The notes below the pieces were generated by a model that was not told the DNA's origin, ran no database searches, and saw only the letters and a list, made by a program, of their open reading frames with translations. The translations under genes were made by a program, and so were the position numbers. A stretch of 64,000 nucleotides of DNA from Amaurobius ferox (taxonomy: Eukaryota; Arthropoda; Arachnida; Araneae; Amaurobiidae), in assembly GCA_951213105.1 (NCBI GenBank), contig OX578152.1, positions 100,898,568-100,962,567 of the forward strand, written 5' to 3'. Position 1 is the first letter of the stretch, and each line of letters begins with the position of its first letter. Below are positions 43,724 to 56,225 of this stretch, one piece after another.

Positions 43724-45030
43724 AACAAGAAAGATCAATCATGCTTAAAGCATTGATTATGAAACACTTTCCAACTTCAATGCAATTTTATTTAAACATG
43801 TCTAAAATGCAATACCTTCCTCGGTAATATTTTAAAACTTATCAGAATACTACATTAATTTATTATATTTGAAAACTTAAATCTTCATCGAAAAAAATGA
43901 ACTTCATTCAAATGACGGCATTGAAATATAAATTGCCTGGTTTAAACATCTCTAAAATGTGATACATTCCTCGGTAATAATTTTAGAATTATCATAATAC
44001 TACGATAATTTATTATATTTGAAAACTTCATCGAAAACAACTGAAATTTATTCAAATGACGTCATAGAAAAAAATAACACGCCTGGCTCTCTCTATAAAA
44101 GCAGCTTTTCGTTCATAAATAATTTCCCATTCATGTCATTCATCACAATACTATAATAATTTATTTTATTTAAAAATTAAGACCATGGAGCTACAAGTAA
44201 TTAAACTCTATGCGTAAAACTTCATCGAAAAAAATCGTCCTTCTCTTTGTAAAATCAATGAATATTTCATTCATATCAGCTATGCAGACTCCATGAACAA
44301 AATGATTTTGTGTTATAGAAATACAACAATTCTAATGCAACTCATTCTACATATTTTGCTGTTTACATTTTCCATAGGTGAAAAATAGGCTTCGTTGTAG
44401 AAATAATCAAATTTGGATGAGCATTTAAACTCAAATATATTGTAATTGCGTTGTTTCAGTATGTAGATGCACAGAATTTAAGCAAAAATAAAGTGGTTTT
44501 AGAATGGATACAACACTCAATATGAATTAAAAAGAACTTTAAAAATCACGATTTTGAGACAAGATGGATGCCATATATCATTTTGAAGTGTGTCGCGTGA
44601 TCTTTTCATATCATGGTCACGTGATCGCTTCATATAAGAGGTGTTATTATTATTTTAATTTTTATTTAAAAAACTACTGAATATATTTCGCTGAATTTTT
44701 TTTTATATATTTTATGGAATAATTTAAATATTACCTAAAATTTTCGAAGCAATTTGTGAATTTTAAATCCGCTTAAAAAATGTTTGAAAAATTAGGTCCC
44801 ATAGGGCTCAATGTATTTCATTTTCTCAACCCGGGTTCAATCCAAAACTAATTGGGTGATATTATTCATTTATATTCCCGTAGGTCCTACAGACCGTCTG
44901 AACAACATACTAAAATTTCATTTTGATTAAGTCATTTTTACGACAGTTATCGTGCTAACGGACAGACAGACAGACAGACTGACAGAATGAACAAAAACAT
45001 AAACACTTTTCAACTTTGTTGTAAAGTGTT
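43724..45030 (+). repeat. Family A repeat, full-length copy
   Basis: It starts CAACAAGAAAGATCAATCAT and ends at the 3' hairpin 45001-45030 with complete arms (AACACTTT/AAAGTGTT and CAAC/GTTG, loop TTT). Subterminal AACACTTTCCAACTT is at about 43764. The GACAGACAGACA tract is at 44961-44985. This is one of the two best copies of the family. Confidence 0.9.
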
Positions 45031-45390
45031 AAAAAAGTATTTCATTTTCACAGTATTTTTCATCTATTTGAAAGTGTTTGAAATTTGCTGATTTTAATAT
45101 TAAACGGGTTTGCCTGTTTTGGAGATAATTAATTTGGATCAAATTAATTTTCCAAAAAAAATTATTTTTCTATAATATTTTACTAAAAACCCAAATAAAA
45201 TTCATAAAGTTATATACATTTTAATATTCAGACATATTTGAAATATTTATTATTAATTATTAAATTAATAGTCACAAAAATTATAAATAGAAACATCTGT
45301 TAATTTTAACACCGACACAGCTGCGTCTGACACACCAGTATACAAAATTTCAGTTTTATCTGTGCAATATTGAGTGTGCTATGAAATTTT
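45031..45390. other. AT-rich stretch without features
   Basis: Nothing recognised. Confidence 0.5.
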
Positions 45391-45704
45391 ATTCAAAAGT
45401 CGATGATTATTACGTTTATCAGGGACCATTTCCATAGTTATTGGGAAAAAATGTGTGTTTTGAAACCATTTATGATTAAAAACATCGAGCACCACACCTA
45501 ACTCATCGATGTTTCAACAAGAAGGATGAATCATGCAGAAAACATTCATTATGCATGATTCATCTTTCTTGTTGAAACATCGATGAGTTAGGTGCGGAGT
45601 TCGATATTTTTAATCATAAATGGTTTTCAAAACACATCTGAAGTGTTTTTCCAATAACTTTGGGAATGATCCCTAATAAGCGAAATAATGATCAAATTTT
45701 GAAT
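45391..45704. repeat. Palindrome with ~150-bp arms
   Basis: The left arm (from ATTCAAAAGTCGATGATTAT to GATGAATCATGC, 45391-45537) and the right arm (from GCATGATTCATC to GATCAAATTTTGAAT, 45552-45704) are inverse complements with a few mismatches around a ~14-nt loop. The outer half matches the single-arm repeat at 30485-30625. The inner part is the family A 5' end (AACAAGAA/GGATGAATCATGC). Confidence 0.88.
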
Positions 45705-45837
45705 AAAACACTTTCCCACTGTAATGAAATTTTATTTAAACATTTATAATATGCGATACATTCAGCACTGATATTTTTTGGATTATCACAGTACTAGAAT
45801 AATTAATTTTATTTGGAAACTTAAAACTGCATCAAAA

Positions 45838-47080
45838 CATCTTATGTGGGCAGCACATGACTTTCCTTATATATTGCAATGAATTTACTCCTTCTACAGT
45901 AAAAAAATAATGTATAAGATCCACGGTACTGTGTTTTTAACGTTGAATTGTACATTTGGCGATTTTCCGGATGACAACATGTAAAACTATTACAAAGTAC
46001 CCAATTAACTTATATTTCGAGCAACTCTAAATAAGCAATTATCAATATTCATAGCATCTTCAATAATCAATATATTTCATATATTAAATTATTTTAATAA
46101 TTAATTCATCAATTAGGTGTCATTTTCATTAATTTAGATTCGTTTTTGCAATTTTGACGATATTTGCGTAAATTTCTAGGGAAATATCGCCAAACTGGCG
46201 ATACGTAGCTAGATTATTCGCCAAGTTTGCCAGATGCATTAGCATGTGTTACAGACAAACGGAGAGAAAAACATTTCTTATATACTAGAAGGTATGCCCG
46301 TCATATGACGGAAATCAGAATTTACGAAATATTATTTTCCATTTGGAGTCATTTTAATCAATTTGGCAATATTTTGGTCACTTTGGCAACATTGAAAATA
46401 GTCGCCAAGTTGACGAAATCCCGCTAAATTTCTCGCCAACCGTTATTGACAGACGGACGGAAAAATGGGTTATTCTTATAGTCTACTCTTATGTTCTTTC
46501 CCAGATATTGAACTTTCATCAGTTAGGTGTCATTTTCATTGATGTAGCATCATTTTTATTAATTTGACGAATTTTTAGCAATTGGGTGAAATTTTCGTCA
46601 TTTTGACAAATGTCAGCAAGTTGGAGATATTCATACAAATTCGTAACCAAAATCTTACCAAACGTTACGGACGGAAAAATAAATTATTTTTGTAATGGAT
46701 ATATTCTTTCCAAGATATTGAATTTAAGTCAATTAGTCGTAATTTTCATTGATTTAGCGTCATTTTTTTATCAATTTGGCGACAATTTCGTTAATTTGGC
46801 AACATTTAAAAAGTCGCCAAGTTTCCAACATTTCGCTAAATTTGTCACCAAAATCTCACCAAGCGTTATGGACGGAGAAATAAGTTATTCATATAGCAGA
46901 TAAACGGCTATTGGCCTTCAAATACAAGAGTATTACCTAAAGTATCTTTCCTTATGAATGGAACGAGCTAGATCCACGAGAATGATGTCACCAAATTTAT
47001 CGTGTGATATTACATATGAAAAGTTAACATCTTTCACAATAGTTAATATTGCTATAAGAATTGCTAAAAGAGTAACTTAT
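45838..47080 (+). repeat. Family C-derived block with several GCGAC-type periodic modules
   Basis: It starts ATCTTATGTGGGCAGCACATG and CTTTCCTTATATATTGC. It then has three successive modules (about 46090-46450, 46500-46680, 46700-46890), each a run of phrases such as TTTGGCGACA, TCGCCAAGTT and CCGCTAAATT, closing with CGTTA(T)GGACGGA. The plus-strand frames over it (for example 46610-46903) are by-products of the periodic sequence. Confidence 0.75.
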
Positions 47081-47620
47081 TTCTCTGTCCATAACGGTTG
47101 GCGAAATTTTGGCGACGAATTTAGCGGAATGTCGCCAACTTGGCGACTATTTTAAATGTTGCCAAATTAACTAAAATCTTGCCAAATGGATGAAAATGGC
47201 GCTAAATTATTGAAAATGACGACAAATTGACGAAAATTCAATATCTTGGGAAGAATATAAGTATCTACTATAAGAATAACTTATTTTTTTTCACTGTAAG
47301 AGTAGTAAATCCATTGCATTATATAAGGAAAGTCAGTCGGCGTGGTGGTCGAACGGTCAAGGCGAGCGTTTCCAAGCGATCGATCGGCCACCACGTTGTG
47401 GGTTCGAGTCCCACGTAAGACATGGAAGTTTGTGTTGTTGGGCGCAATGTGTTCCCACCCCCACTGGTGCGCTGGGGCAACGTCATATGACGGCTAAGAG
47501 GTTCACAGTTCCGGCCGATGTATAGGCGAAGATGAAAGAGTTAATGACTGGCCATTAGAAAGCCAAAATATTTAAGGAATGTCATGTGCTGCCCACATCA
47601 GATTTTTTTAAACTAGCATC
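47081..47620 (-). repeat. Family C 5' half, interrupted by a SINE
   Basis: On the minus strand it starts at about 47608 with ATCTGATGTGGGCAGCACATG, is split by the SINE at 47336-47572, and continues with the AGTCGCCAAGTTGGCGACAT module to about 47081. Confidence 0.8.
47336..47572 (+). mobile_element. tRNA-headed SINE
   Basis: A-box-like GGTGGTCGAACGGTCAAGGC and B-box GTGGGTTCGAGTCCC form a tRNA-like head related to that of the SINE at 15769. A ~150-nt body follows. Target duplications TAAGGAAAGTCA (47324-47335) and TAAGGAATGTCA (47573-47584) flank it. The body differs from the 26061/42470 SINE family. Confidence 0.88.
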
Positions 47621-47992
47621 AGTAAAATCACTGTAATAATACAATAATCCATTTTATACTGAATAATATCATAATTTTTCAGTGATCAAAATGGAATATG
47701 TCAATGAAAATAGACATAAATTAATTTAACGATGTTGGCTTGAGGAAATCACAATATGTTACACGATTTTATGACCACTGGTTTAATGAGGTAAATCAAC
47801 CGCATCACTACCACAAACCCACTATAGCTGTCTATATCAAGAGACAAATTCTGACACGTAAGCATAATTTCCACTGGCACCTGAGTAAGCGATATTCACG
47901 ACATTCTACTATAACAGCCTTTCGCAAAGAAAGCAAGAATATTTTCATCAATTTCTCTTTTTTTAAACATGAATAAGTGCGTCATTACTTAC
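47621..47992. other. Low-repeat stretch, no gene recognised
   Basis: The sequence is less repetitive than its surroundings. A 78-codon plus-strand frame (47740-47976) has no recognisable motif, and I do not call it a gene. Confidence 0.4.
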
Positions 47993-48067
47993 TTTGACCG
48001 CCTTCTCGGCATTAAAATAATCTGCAGGTTGTTTTCTTGGGATGCACGTGCGGGAAGGTTTTATCAC
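47993..48067 (-). CDS. Orphan exon-like segment of unknown gene
   Basis: On the minus strand a good acceptor (TTTTTAACTCACAG|GTG) and donor (GTCAAA|GTAAGT) enclose 75 nt with a single open frame, VIKPSRTCIPRKQPADYFNA then EKAVK. The other two frames contain stops. It is phase 0 on both sides. Direct joining to the transporter exons at 28008 or 24089 would hit stops, so it cannot be their immediate neighbour without another exon. It may belong to another minus-strand gene or an unseen upstream exon. I do not recognise the protein. Confidence 0.35.
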
Positions 48068-48240
48068 CTGTGAGTTAAAAATTGAGCTGCATTGAAATTC
48101 TAATTTCCGTTTTCATGAGGCAAATGTTTATGTGTCATCGTATTAGGCATTGAATTTCAATACTGCGAGCAAGGGTCGGGTAACAGAGCTCAAAAGTTTT
48201 AGGAGGATAAGTAAGTTGAATGTTAATTTATTTCTCTTCT
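48068..48240. other. Unassigned stretch
   Basis: No motif recognised. Confidence 0.3.
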
Positions 48241-48245
48241 CTCTT

Positions 48246-48259
48246 TCTTTGTATATATA

Positions 48260-48305
<46 letters not shown>

Positions 48306-48346
48306 ATATTTATATATATATGTATCTATCTATATATATATATATA
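48246..48346. repeat. (TA)n tracts
   Basis: Several TA runs directly precede the family D start. Confidence 0.95.
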
Positions 48347-49439
48347 CTAGCAGTATACCCGTTCTTTGTAAGGAGTATATAATATAAAGAAACTTAAAAT
48401 TCACGATTGTGTGCAGATTCCTATAGTATAATAAATGATATTGTTAATCAAAATATTGTATTAAAGTATTTAATTTAATGCTCCTAAAAAGAAGTTTAAG
48501 AATATCTGTTCGCGCTATACAAAATTATCTTCAGATCTGAATAATAAAACATCCTGGCAGCGTTTGTAAACAAATGTACAAAAATTATGAAATTGAACCA
48601 ATATATGTGAAATAAAAGCGCTAAAATTGTATGGGACCCGTACTACTTATATTCGCGAATATTAAAAGATATACCAGTATATTAGTAGAAAATTACACAA
48701 GAGTTTTACATGAGTTTTTAAACTACATGAGTTTACTACATGAGTTTTTAAAATCCTTGCCAAAATATAACAGATGGCGTAATAAATTGAAAATATCAAT
48801 GATCTCCGTAGTCTTTATACCGGAAGGCCGTAATTCATTCCAATATATGCCAATACATGTCAAAAAATATGACAATATATCTGTACTACTTATATTCTCG
48901 TACATTATAATATATACCCGTGCATTTATATAGAAGATTCCCGTACTACGTACAATATATGAGTTGCAACAAATTTGACAAAATAAAACAATGACGTAAT
49001 AAATTGAAATTTCATTAATCCCTGAAAATATCAATAATAATAATGTTTAAACCTGAAGACTGTAAATGATATAATCCAGTCAAAATAGCAATATTGGTGC
49101 AATTTATTTTATATACATATCTTTGTTATTTAAATCAGAAAATATTTAATAAAAATCGTCTGCTTCATAAACACATTGGATTTAAATCCGTTGCTAAGCG
49201 ACATATAATTTTCTTCGAATAAATTTTCAGAAAAAATATCGTCTGCATAATGGAAGATTTAATTGTTCGTTTTTAATTAATATCTAGACAACCTTTGATC
49301 TGAGAAACTCGAAACATGATCTAAATTTTTAGTGGGGCTATTTCAAAACTACCCACAAAATTTCATTAAATTCGGTACAGCCATATTCTCCCGTGATGAT
49401 GAGACAAACATAAAGACAGACAGATAGATTTTTAATTTT

Positions 49440-49440
<1 letters not shown>
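48347..49440 (+). repeat. Family D repeat, full-length copy
   Basis: It starts CTAGCAGTATACCCGTTCTT with TGTAAGGAGTATATAATATA. It carries repeated internal blocks (TACTACTTATATTCTCG, GATATACCCGTGCATTT) and ends with AAATTCGGTACAGCCATATT, a GACAGACAGATAGA tract and a T-rich terminus. Length is about 1.1 kb. It is non-coding. Confidence 0.88.

Positions 49441-49478
<38 letters not shown>
49441..49478. repeat. (TA)n between two D copies
   Basis: Pure TA run between the 3' end of one D copy and the 5' end of the next. Confidence 0.95.
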
Positions 49479-50931
<1,453 letters not shown>

Positions 50932-51088
50932 ACTTTACAACATAATTGAAAGTGTTTATGACTTTGTTAACACTTTACAACATAGTTGAAAAGTGTTTAT
51001 GACTTTGTTCATTCTGTCTGTCTGTCCGTTAGCAAGATAACTGCCGTAAAAATGACTTTATCAAAATGAAATTTTAGTATGTTTTTCA
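50932..51088 (-). repeat. Family A repeat, 3' end, split by the copia element
   Basis: The 3' hairpin region is duplicated (50932-50965 and 50969-51003), followed by CTGTCTGTCTGTCCG and AAATTTTAGTATG. At 51088 the sequence is interrupted by the Ty1/copia element. It resumes at 58130 with TTTCAGACGGTCTGTGGGAC, as in intact copies that read TTGTTCAGACGGTCTG. Confidence 0.88.
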
Positions 51089-51589
51089 TGATAAAAATAT
51101 AGGAGCTCGGATGTGCATAGGTAATGGCACTCTGACTCGCCAATGAGAATAAATGTTATAATACCATTTTACTTTATCCACAGCATAATTATAATAGGTA
51201 AAATGCTTACCTTTCTGTTTGAAGGGCGTAGGGCAATTTTACTTCATTCCTCCTAAAGTCTTAAAAAATATCAGTTTTAGTGTGTTTGTTTACCATCTTG
51301 ATATCAGGAATAATTTTGCTTGATTGGAAGAAAAAACATATTATTTAATTAGATTCTGCATTTAAAAATTACATAGGAAAACAAAGAAACAAGCATTTTG
51401 CTGCGACATCAAACGAAGCATCGACAACACAGAACAGAACTTCAGTTCGCAAGTGTACCGGTATAGTCTCTTGGATGCGCGCGCAGATTTCTCGAAGTAA
51501 ACACATTCCTCTTCTGGCGGAAAGGCGAGAGTCAGTGTTTTTGCGTTTGTCAGTCTTTCGTAGCGATGAGAGATCATTTATTTCTAACA
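51089..51589 (-). repeat. 3' LTR of the copia element
   Basis: TG...CA bounded, 501 bp, about 99 percent identical to 57629-58129 by eye. It is the downstream LTR relative to the element's coding strand. Confidence 0.96.
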
Positions 51590-51603
51590 GTCCCCCTTGA
51601 TCT
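51590..51603 (-). promoter_or_regulatory. Polypurine tract of the copia element
   Basis: On the minus strand GAGATCAAGGGGGAC lies directly before the 3' LTR. This is the expected position of the plus-strand primer in LTR retrotransposons. Confidence 0.8.
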
Positions 51604-51616
51604 CTGGAGCTGCTTA

Positions 51617-52847
51617 TCACGGCTGTAGCAGTTTGGATCTGTGCTTCAGAAATTCAGGCTTTGGCAGTGGTTTTGTCATCATGTCCGCTGTCATTAGCTT
51701 AGTTGGAAGATAACTCAACTGGATTACACCCGATTCCTGAAAATCTCTTATGGCGTGGAATCTGATGTCAATATGCTTGGTTCTTGACATGTACTTCGGT
51801 GATTCAATCATTTTTATACATGACTGGTTATCTTCGAAAATAGTAATCGGGAGCTGTTGAAGCATATCGAGATCTTTGAGTAGGTTGATTAACCACAGTA
51901 CTTCTTGAACTGCGTTAGCAGCGGATATATATTCCGCCTCTGCTGAGGAAAATGCAACACATGATTGTTTTTTGCTTAACCAGTGTATAGGAGAATCATC
52001 AATTAAGAAAAGATTACCACTCGTGGATTTCCGATCCGTTTTATCGCTTGCCCAGTCGGCATCAGCGTATGTTGTAAGAATTGGTTTTGTCGTTGATTTT
52101 ATTACCAAATTTAGATCCTTTGTATGATTTAGATAACTTATTAGACGCTTTACTGCGTTCCAATCCATTTGACGTGGTTTCTCATTTCTCCGACTTAAAA
52201 TGTTTATTGCGGCTGTGATGTCTGGTCTTGTGACCGTGGCAATATATAGAAGAGCTCCAATAGCTTGGCGATATTTGGTGTTATTAGGAAGCAGGTTTTC
52301 TTCTGTTTCATTTCTCAAATATCCAGTTTCCATTGGTGTACTATAGGGTTTTGAATCTTGCAAATTAAATGTATTTACAATTTCTTCAATATTATTTTTT
52401 TGATTTAATAGATAATCTCCATCATGGTTTTTTCTTATGCTAATTCCAAGGTAATAATTAACTTCACCCAAATTTTTTAATTCATATTGTCTGCCCAGTT
52501 CTTTCGTTGTTTTGTCAATTTGTTCTTCTGATCCTGATATTAGAATATCATCCACATATACGATTATATAGATAGTTTCTCTTCCTTTTCCCTTTTTGAA
52601 TAGACATGGATCAGTAGTACTCTGCACGAATTTTAGTTGTTTTAGAGAGTCACCTATTTTTAGATGCCAGGCTCTTGCGGCCTGTTTCAACCCATATATA
52701 GCTTTATTTAATTTCCATACTTTGTTTTCGTTACCCGGGGAGATGTAGCCATCTGGCTGTTGTATGTAAACTGTTTCGTCTAAATCCCCGTGTAAGAAAG
52801 CGGTTTTGATATCAATGTGTTGTACGTTATATTTTCTATATGCGGCT
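51617..52847 (-). pseudogene. Copia reverse transcriptase (main part) and RNase H
   Basis: This is the 3' part of pol, downstream of the LINE insertion. From the insertion point it reads RKYNVQHIDIKTAFLHGDLD (first catalytic Asp), later IIVYVDDILISG (the YVDD active site), and then the RNase H region with TYADADWASDKTDRKSTSG, AEAEYISA, EDNQSCI and RTKHIDIRFHAIRD. The stop is at 51617-51619. Within this segment the frame is intact and all catalytic motifs are present. The ~24 codons at its start in the continuous frame come from the LINE and are not part of pol. Confidence 0.94.
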
Positions 52848-54578
52848 GAGATTAACCCAGCCACCCCGCAAGAAATAGTAGAGATTATCAAAAACCTTAA
52901 AAACCGTAAAAGCCCAGGGCACGACAAAATCAGGAATATCGCGGTAAAAAACCTACCCTTAAATATAATATTTTACTTGACCATCTTAATAAATAAAATA
53001 CTAGAACTAAATTATTTCCCCAAAGAATGGAAGGAAGCGATAATTATAGCGATCCATAAACCTGGTGAGGATGCCTCAATTCCAGCCAACTACAGACCAA
53101 TCAGTTTGTTGCCGACACTTAGTAAAATTACTGAGAAAATAATTCTTAAGAGACTGAACACGCACCTTAGTGAGAATGACATTATCATTCCGTAGCAGTT
53201 TGGATTTCGGCCAAAACACTCCACCACTCATCAATTGCTGAGAGTGGTAGAGTACATTTCTTCTGGTTTTAATAATAAGACACCCACAGATGCGATTTTT
53301 CTTGACATCCAAAAAGCCTTTGATAAAGTGTGGCAATGTGGATTAGCTTACAAATTGATCACTCTAAAAGTCCCTGACGCACTTGTCAAACTTTTAATTT
53401 CATACCTAAATAACAGACACTTTCAAGTCAGAGTAAAAAATAACTTATCTACACCCAAGCTCATTAAAAGTAGTGTACCGCAAGGATCCATCCTGGGCCC
53501 GACCCTCTTTAACATATATCTAAATGACATTCCCAGGACCCCAGACACGGAGCTGGCACTCTATGCAGACGACAGCGCGATACTTGCAAAACACCCTTAC
53601 GTCTCAGTAATGCACAGACAGCTACAACAACACTTAGACATACTCCAAACATGGCTGGAAAAATGGCGAATAAAATTAAATCCCAATAAATGTCATTGGA
53701 TTTATTTCTCAAGAAAACGTAAACCTCCGCCTCCTCTGTACATAAACAACCATGCCCTAAAAGCGGAAAAATCTACTAAATACCTAGGTGTAACGATAGA
53801 CTCCCACCTAACTTGGAAACTGCACGTAACGAACTTAATCAAAAAAGCGTATATGGCCACAGGAGCTTTATACCCAATGATAGGAAACGGAAATCTAAGT
53901 TATCAAAATAAACTCCTAATTTATAAATCGGTCATCTGCCCGGGAATGCTGTATGCAGCACCCGTATGGGGATATGCCTGTAAAACTACCATAGACTTAT
54001 TAGAGACAAGACAAAACAAAACCCTAAGGATTATAAGGAAAGCCCCTAGATACTTAAGAAACTCGGTAATTAGGAAAGACTTCAAAATAAAAACTGTTAG
54101 AGCCCAAATCAAAAAGCTAGCGCTTAAATTCTACAAAAATCTGCCATCTGTCCCAAATGAACTATTATTTAATCTGCATGACTATGATCATCGCAAGGCT
54201 AAATCTCGTAAGAGACCCCGCTCGGTACTTAACTTTGATATTCGGTACTAGGAACGTCCCACCTTAATCAGTTGATATTAACGAAAACTCGCGATCTTTG
54301 GTTTTCTACAAAATGTTTAAAATCCTAAACTGCTAAAATGCTAGGTTACCCTCAGATCTGCATCAACCCCCCCAAACTGCTTAAACTCTTAATGTGCAAC
54401 AAACTGCCACACTAGGAGCTAGGACAAATAATAAAAACAGTAAATCAAAAACCTCGAACCTCCAACTATGGACCAATGAAATAATGTCACAGTATGAAGA
54501 TAAGAACCACACCTAGAGATTGGAGATTAAAGGCGCTTCGCGCCTGGTGCTCTGTTCTGGACGAAACTCTATGAAGAG
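52848..54578 (+). mobile_element. 5'-truncated jockey-like LINE nested in the copia element
   Basis: It is inserted between imperfect 13-bp target duplications TCTATATGCGGCT (52835-52847) and TCTATATGCTGCT (54579-54591). The copia frames on the two sides are in register once the insert plus one duplication (1744 nt) is discounted, which fixes the limits. The 5' end and ORF1 are missing. The 3' region 54252-54578 is untranslated and ends without a clear poly(A). Confidence 0.93.
52854..54251 (+). pseudogene. Jockey-like LINE reverse transcriptase, one stop
   Basis: The frame runs from NPATPQEIVEIIKNLKNRKS, the usual start of the reverse transcriptase domain (KSPGHDKI), through YRPISLLPTLSKITEKIIL. 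A TAG stop follows at 53193-53195, then QFGFRPKHSTTHQL. Catalytic motifs are FLDIQKAFDKVW, SVPQGSILGPTLFNIYLNDI and LALYADDSAI (YADD). The C-terminal part reads STKYLGVTIDSHLTWKLHV and ends at 54251. Apart from the TAG the domain is intact. The endonuclease is lost with the 5' truncation. The Jockey superfamily assignment is from the motif order. Confidence 0.93.
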
Positions 54579-54591
54579 TCTATATGCTGCT

Positions 54592-56225
54592 CCTGCCAGG
54601 AATGCTCTAATTGTGCTGTGTGAGACCACTGGTGCGAAAGTTTCGTAATAATCTTCACCGTATTTTTGTGAAAATCCTTTTGCTACCAGTCTAGCTTTGT
54701 ATTTAGCTATTTTTCCCTGAGAGTCGTGTTTAATTTTATATGTCCATTTTGAACCTACTATTTTTCTTCCATGCGGGGGTTCCATCAATGTGAATGTGTT
54801 ATTTTCGTGCAAGGATTGCATTTCTTCTTCCATAGCGTCTAGCCAGTTTTGTTTCTCTTGTGGGCTCTTAATTTTTAGTACCTCATTATAGTCTCTAGGT
54901 TCGACGGTGTTAGCTTGTTGCGCTAAGTAGATGAGTCGATCGGGAGGTACTCCCTTGTTCGATCTCTCGGATCTGCGAGGTTAATTGGCGGTTATGTTAT
55001 CAGAGTTTATTTGTTCATCATCTGACGGTGCCTCAAACTCAATCTCGCTCTCTTCGGGTTTTTCATTTGTTTGAGCATTAGTTTTTTCGACTTCACTATC
55101 TGTTCCTTCGAATAATTCCTTTGAGCTTAATTCTGAAATTTGCATTGATTTTTCGAGGAATTTAACTGTTCTAGCAAGTGTTATGTTTTTTCCTTCTGTA
55201 TATATTCTGTAAGCCTTTGATCTGTCGTCGTATCCGACAAAAATTCCTTCTTGGGCTTTTTCATCTAATTTTCCTCGTTTGCTTTTATGGATGTAGGAAT
55301 ATGCTTTGCAGCCAAAGACTCTTAAATGACGAAGATTTGGTTTCATACCAGTCCACATTTCGTAGGGTGTTTTTGTATTGGCCTTTGTGGGAAGTCTATT
55401 TTGTAGGTAATTGGCAGTGTTTATAGCCTCTCCCCAGAATTTTTTGCCTAAATTTGCTTCTGACAACATAGCTCGTGTCATCTCGATTAGTGACCTGTTT
55501 TTTCTTTCCGCTACGCCATTTTGGGATGGACAGTGTGGCACGGTCAACTGGTGATGTATGCCGTTGTCACTTAGATATTCCTCGTATTCTTTACTGACGT
55601 ATTCGCCGCCATTATCGCTTCTCAGTATTTCTGGTTTTTTTCCGAATTTGTTTGTCGTAAAAGCGATGTATTCCTTCAGTTTACACAAAACTTTACTCTT
55701 TTTTGATAAGAGATAGGTCATTGTGTACCTGGAGAAATCATCAATAAATGTTAGCACGTATGATTTCCCTCCTATAGTGGGAGTTTGCATTGGTCCGCAT
55801 ACGTCGCTGTGCACAAGTTGTAGAATATGAGTCCCCCTGTTTTGAGTAGATTTGGGGTATGGCATGTCGGTGAGTTTTGATGTTATACAAGTTTCGCAAT
55901 TTAGTTCATGTTTACATTCGTTGATGTTTATGCCTTCGGCTAACTGTTTCGATTTAATTTCCTTTATAGAGCCGAAGTTTTTGTGACCCATTCTTCTGTG
56001 CCATAATGTAACACAATTGGGGTTGTTACAGTTATTTACCATATATGTAACATTTTTGTTTTGTGGTGTGAGCAGGTCTAGCTCATATAGGTTATTTTTT
56101 ATTTTTCCTTCTAAGAATATTTCATCATTGTAAGTTAACTGACAGTTGTCTTTAGTAAAAGTTACTTTGCATCCATGCTGTGTTGCTTTTCGTACGGAAA
56201 ATAAATTAGCTTTCAGTTCTGGCAC
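54592..56225 (-). pseudogene. Copia integrase and start of reverse transcriptase, one in-frame stop
   Basis: The frame opens just after the protease, ELKANLFSVRKATQHGCKVT, and has a pre-integrase zinc site (WHRRMGH then NCETCITSKL, an H-H-C-C pattern). The integrase core follows with VHSDVCGPMQTP, EILRSDNGGEYVS and SQNGVAERKNR (the D, D and E residues) and the C-terminal RVFGCKAYSYI and GIFVGYDDRSKAYRI motifs. A TAA at 54981-54983 interrupts the linker. The same frame continues into the reverse transcriptase start (WLDAMEEEMQSLHENNTF, SKWTYKIKHD, KARLVAKGFSQKYGEDYYET) up to the LINE insertion. Confidence 0.94.

Noticed and set aside
46610..46903. A coding frame with repeats such as ISPSVMDG
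   Set aside because: The similarity to 37657-37968 comes from shared non-coding periodic modules. Frames are interrupted in most copies.
51362..51577. A small gene present twice (also at 57902-58117)
   Set aside because: The frame lies inside the two copia LTRs. Duplication reflects the LTR pair and not a gene.
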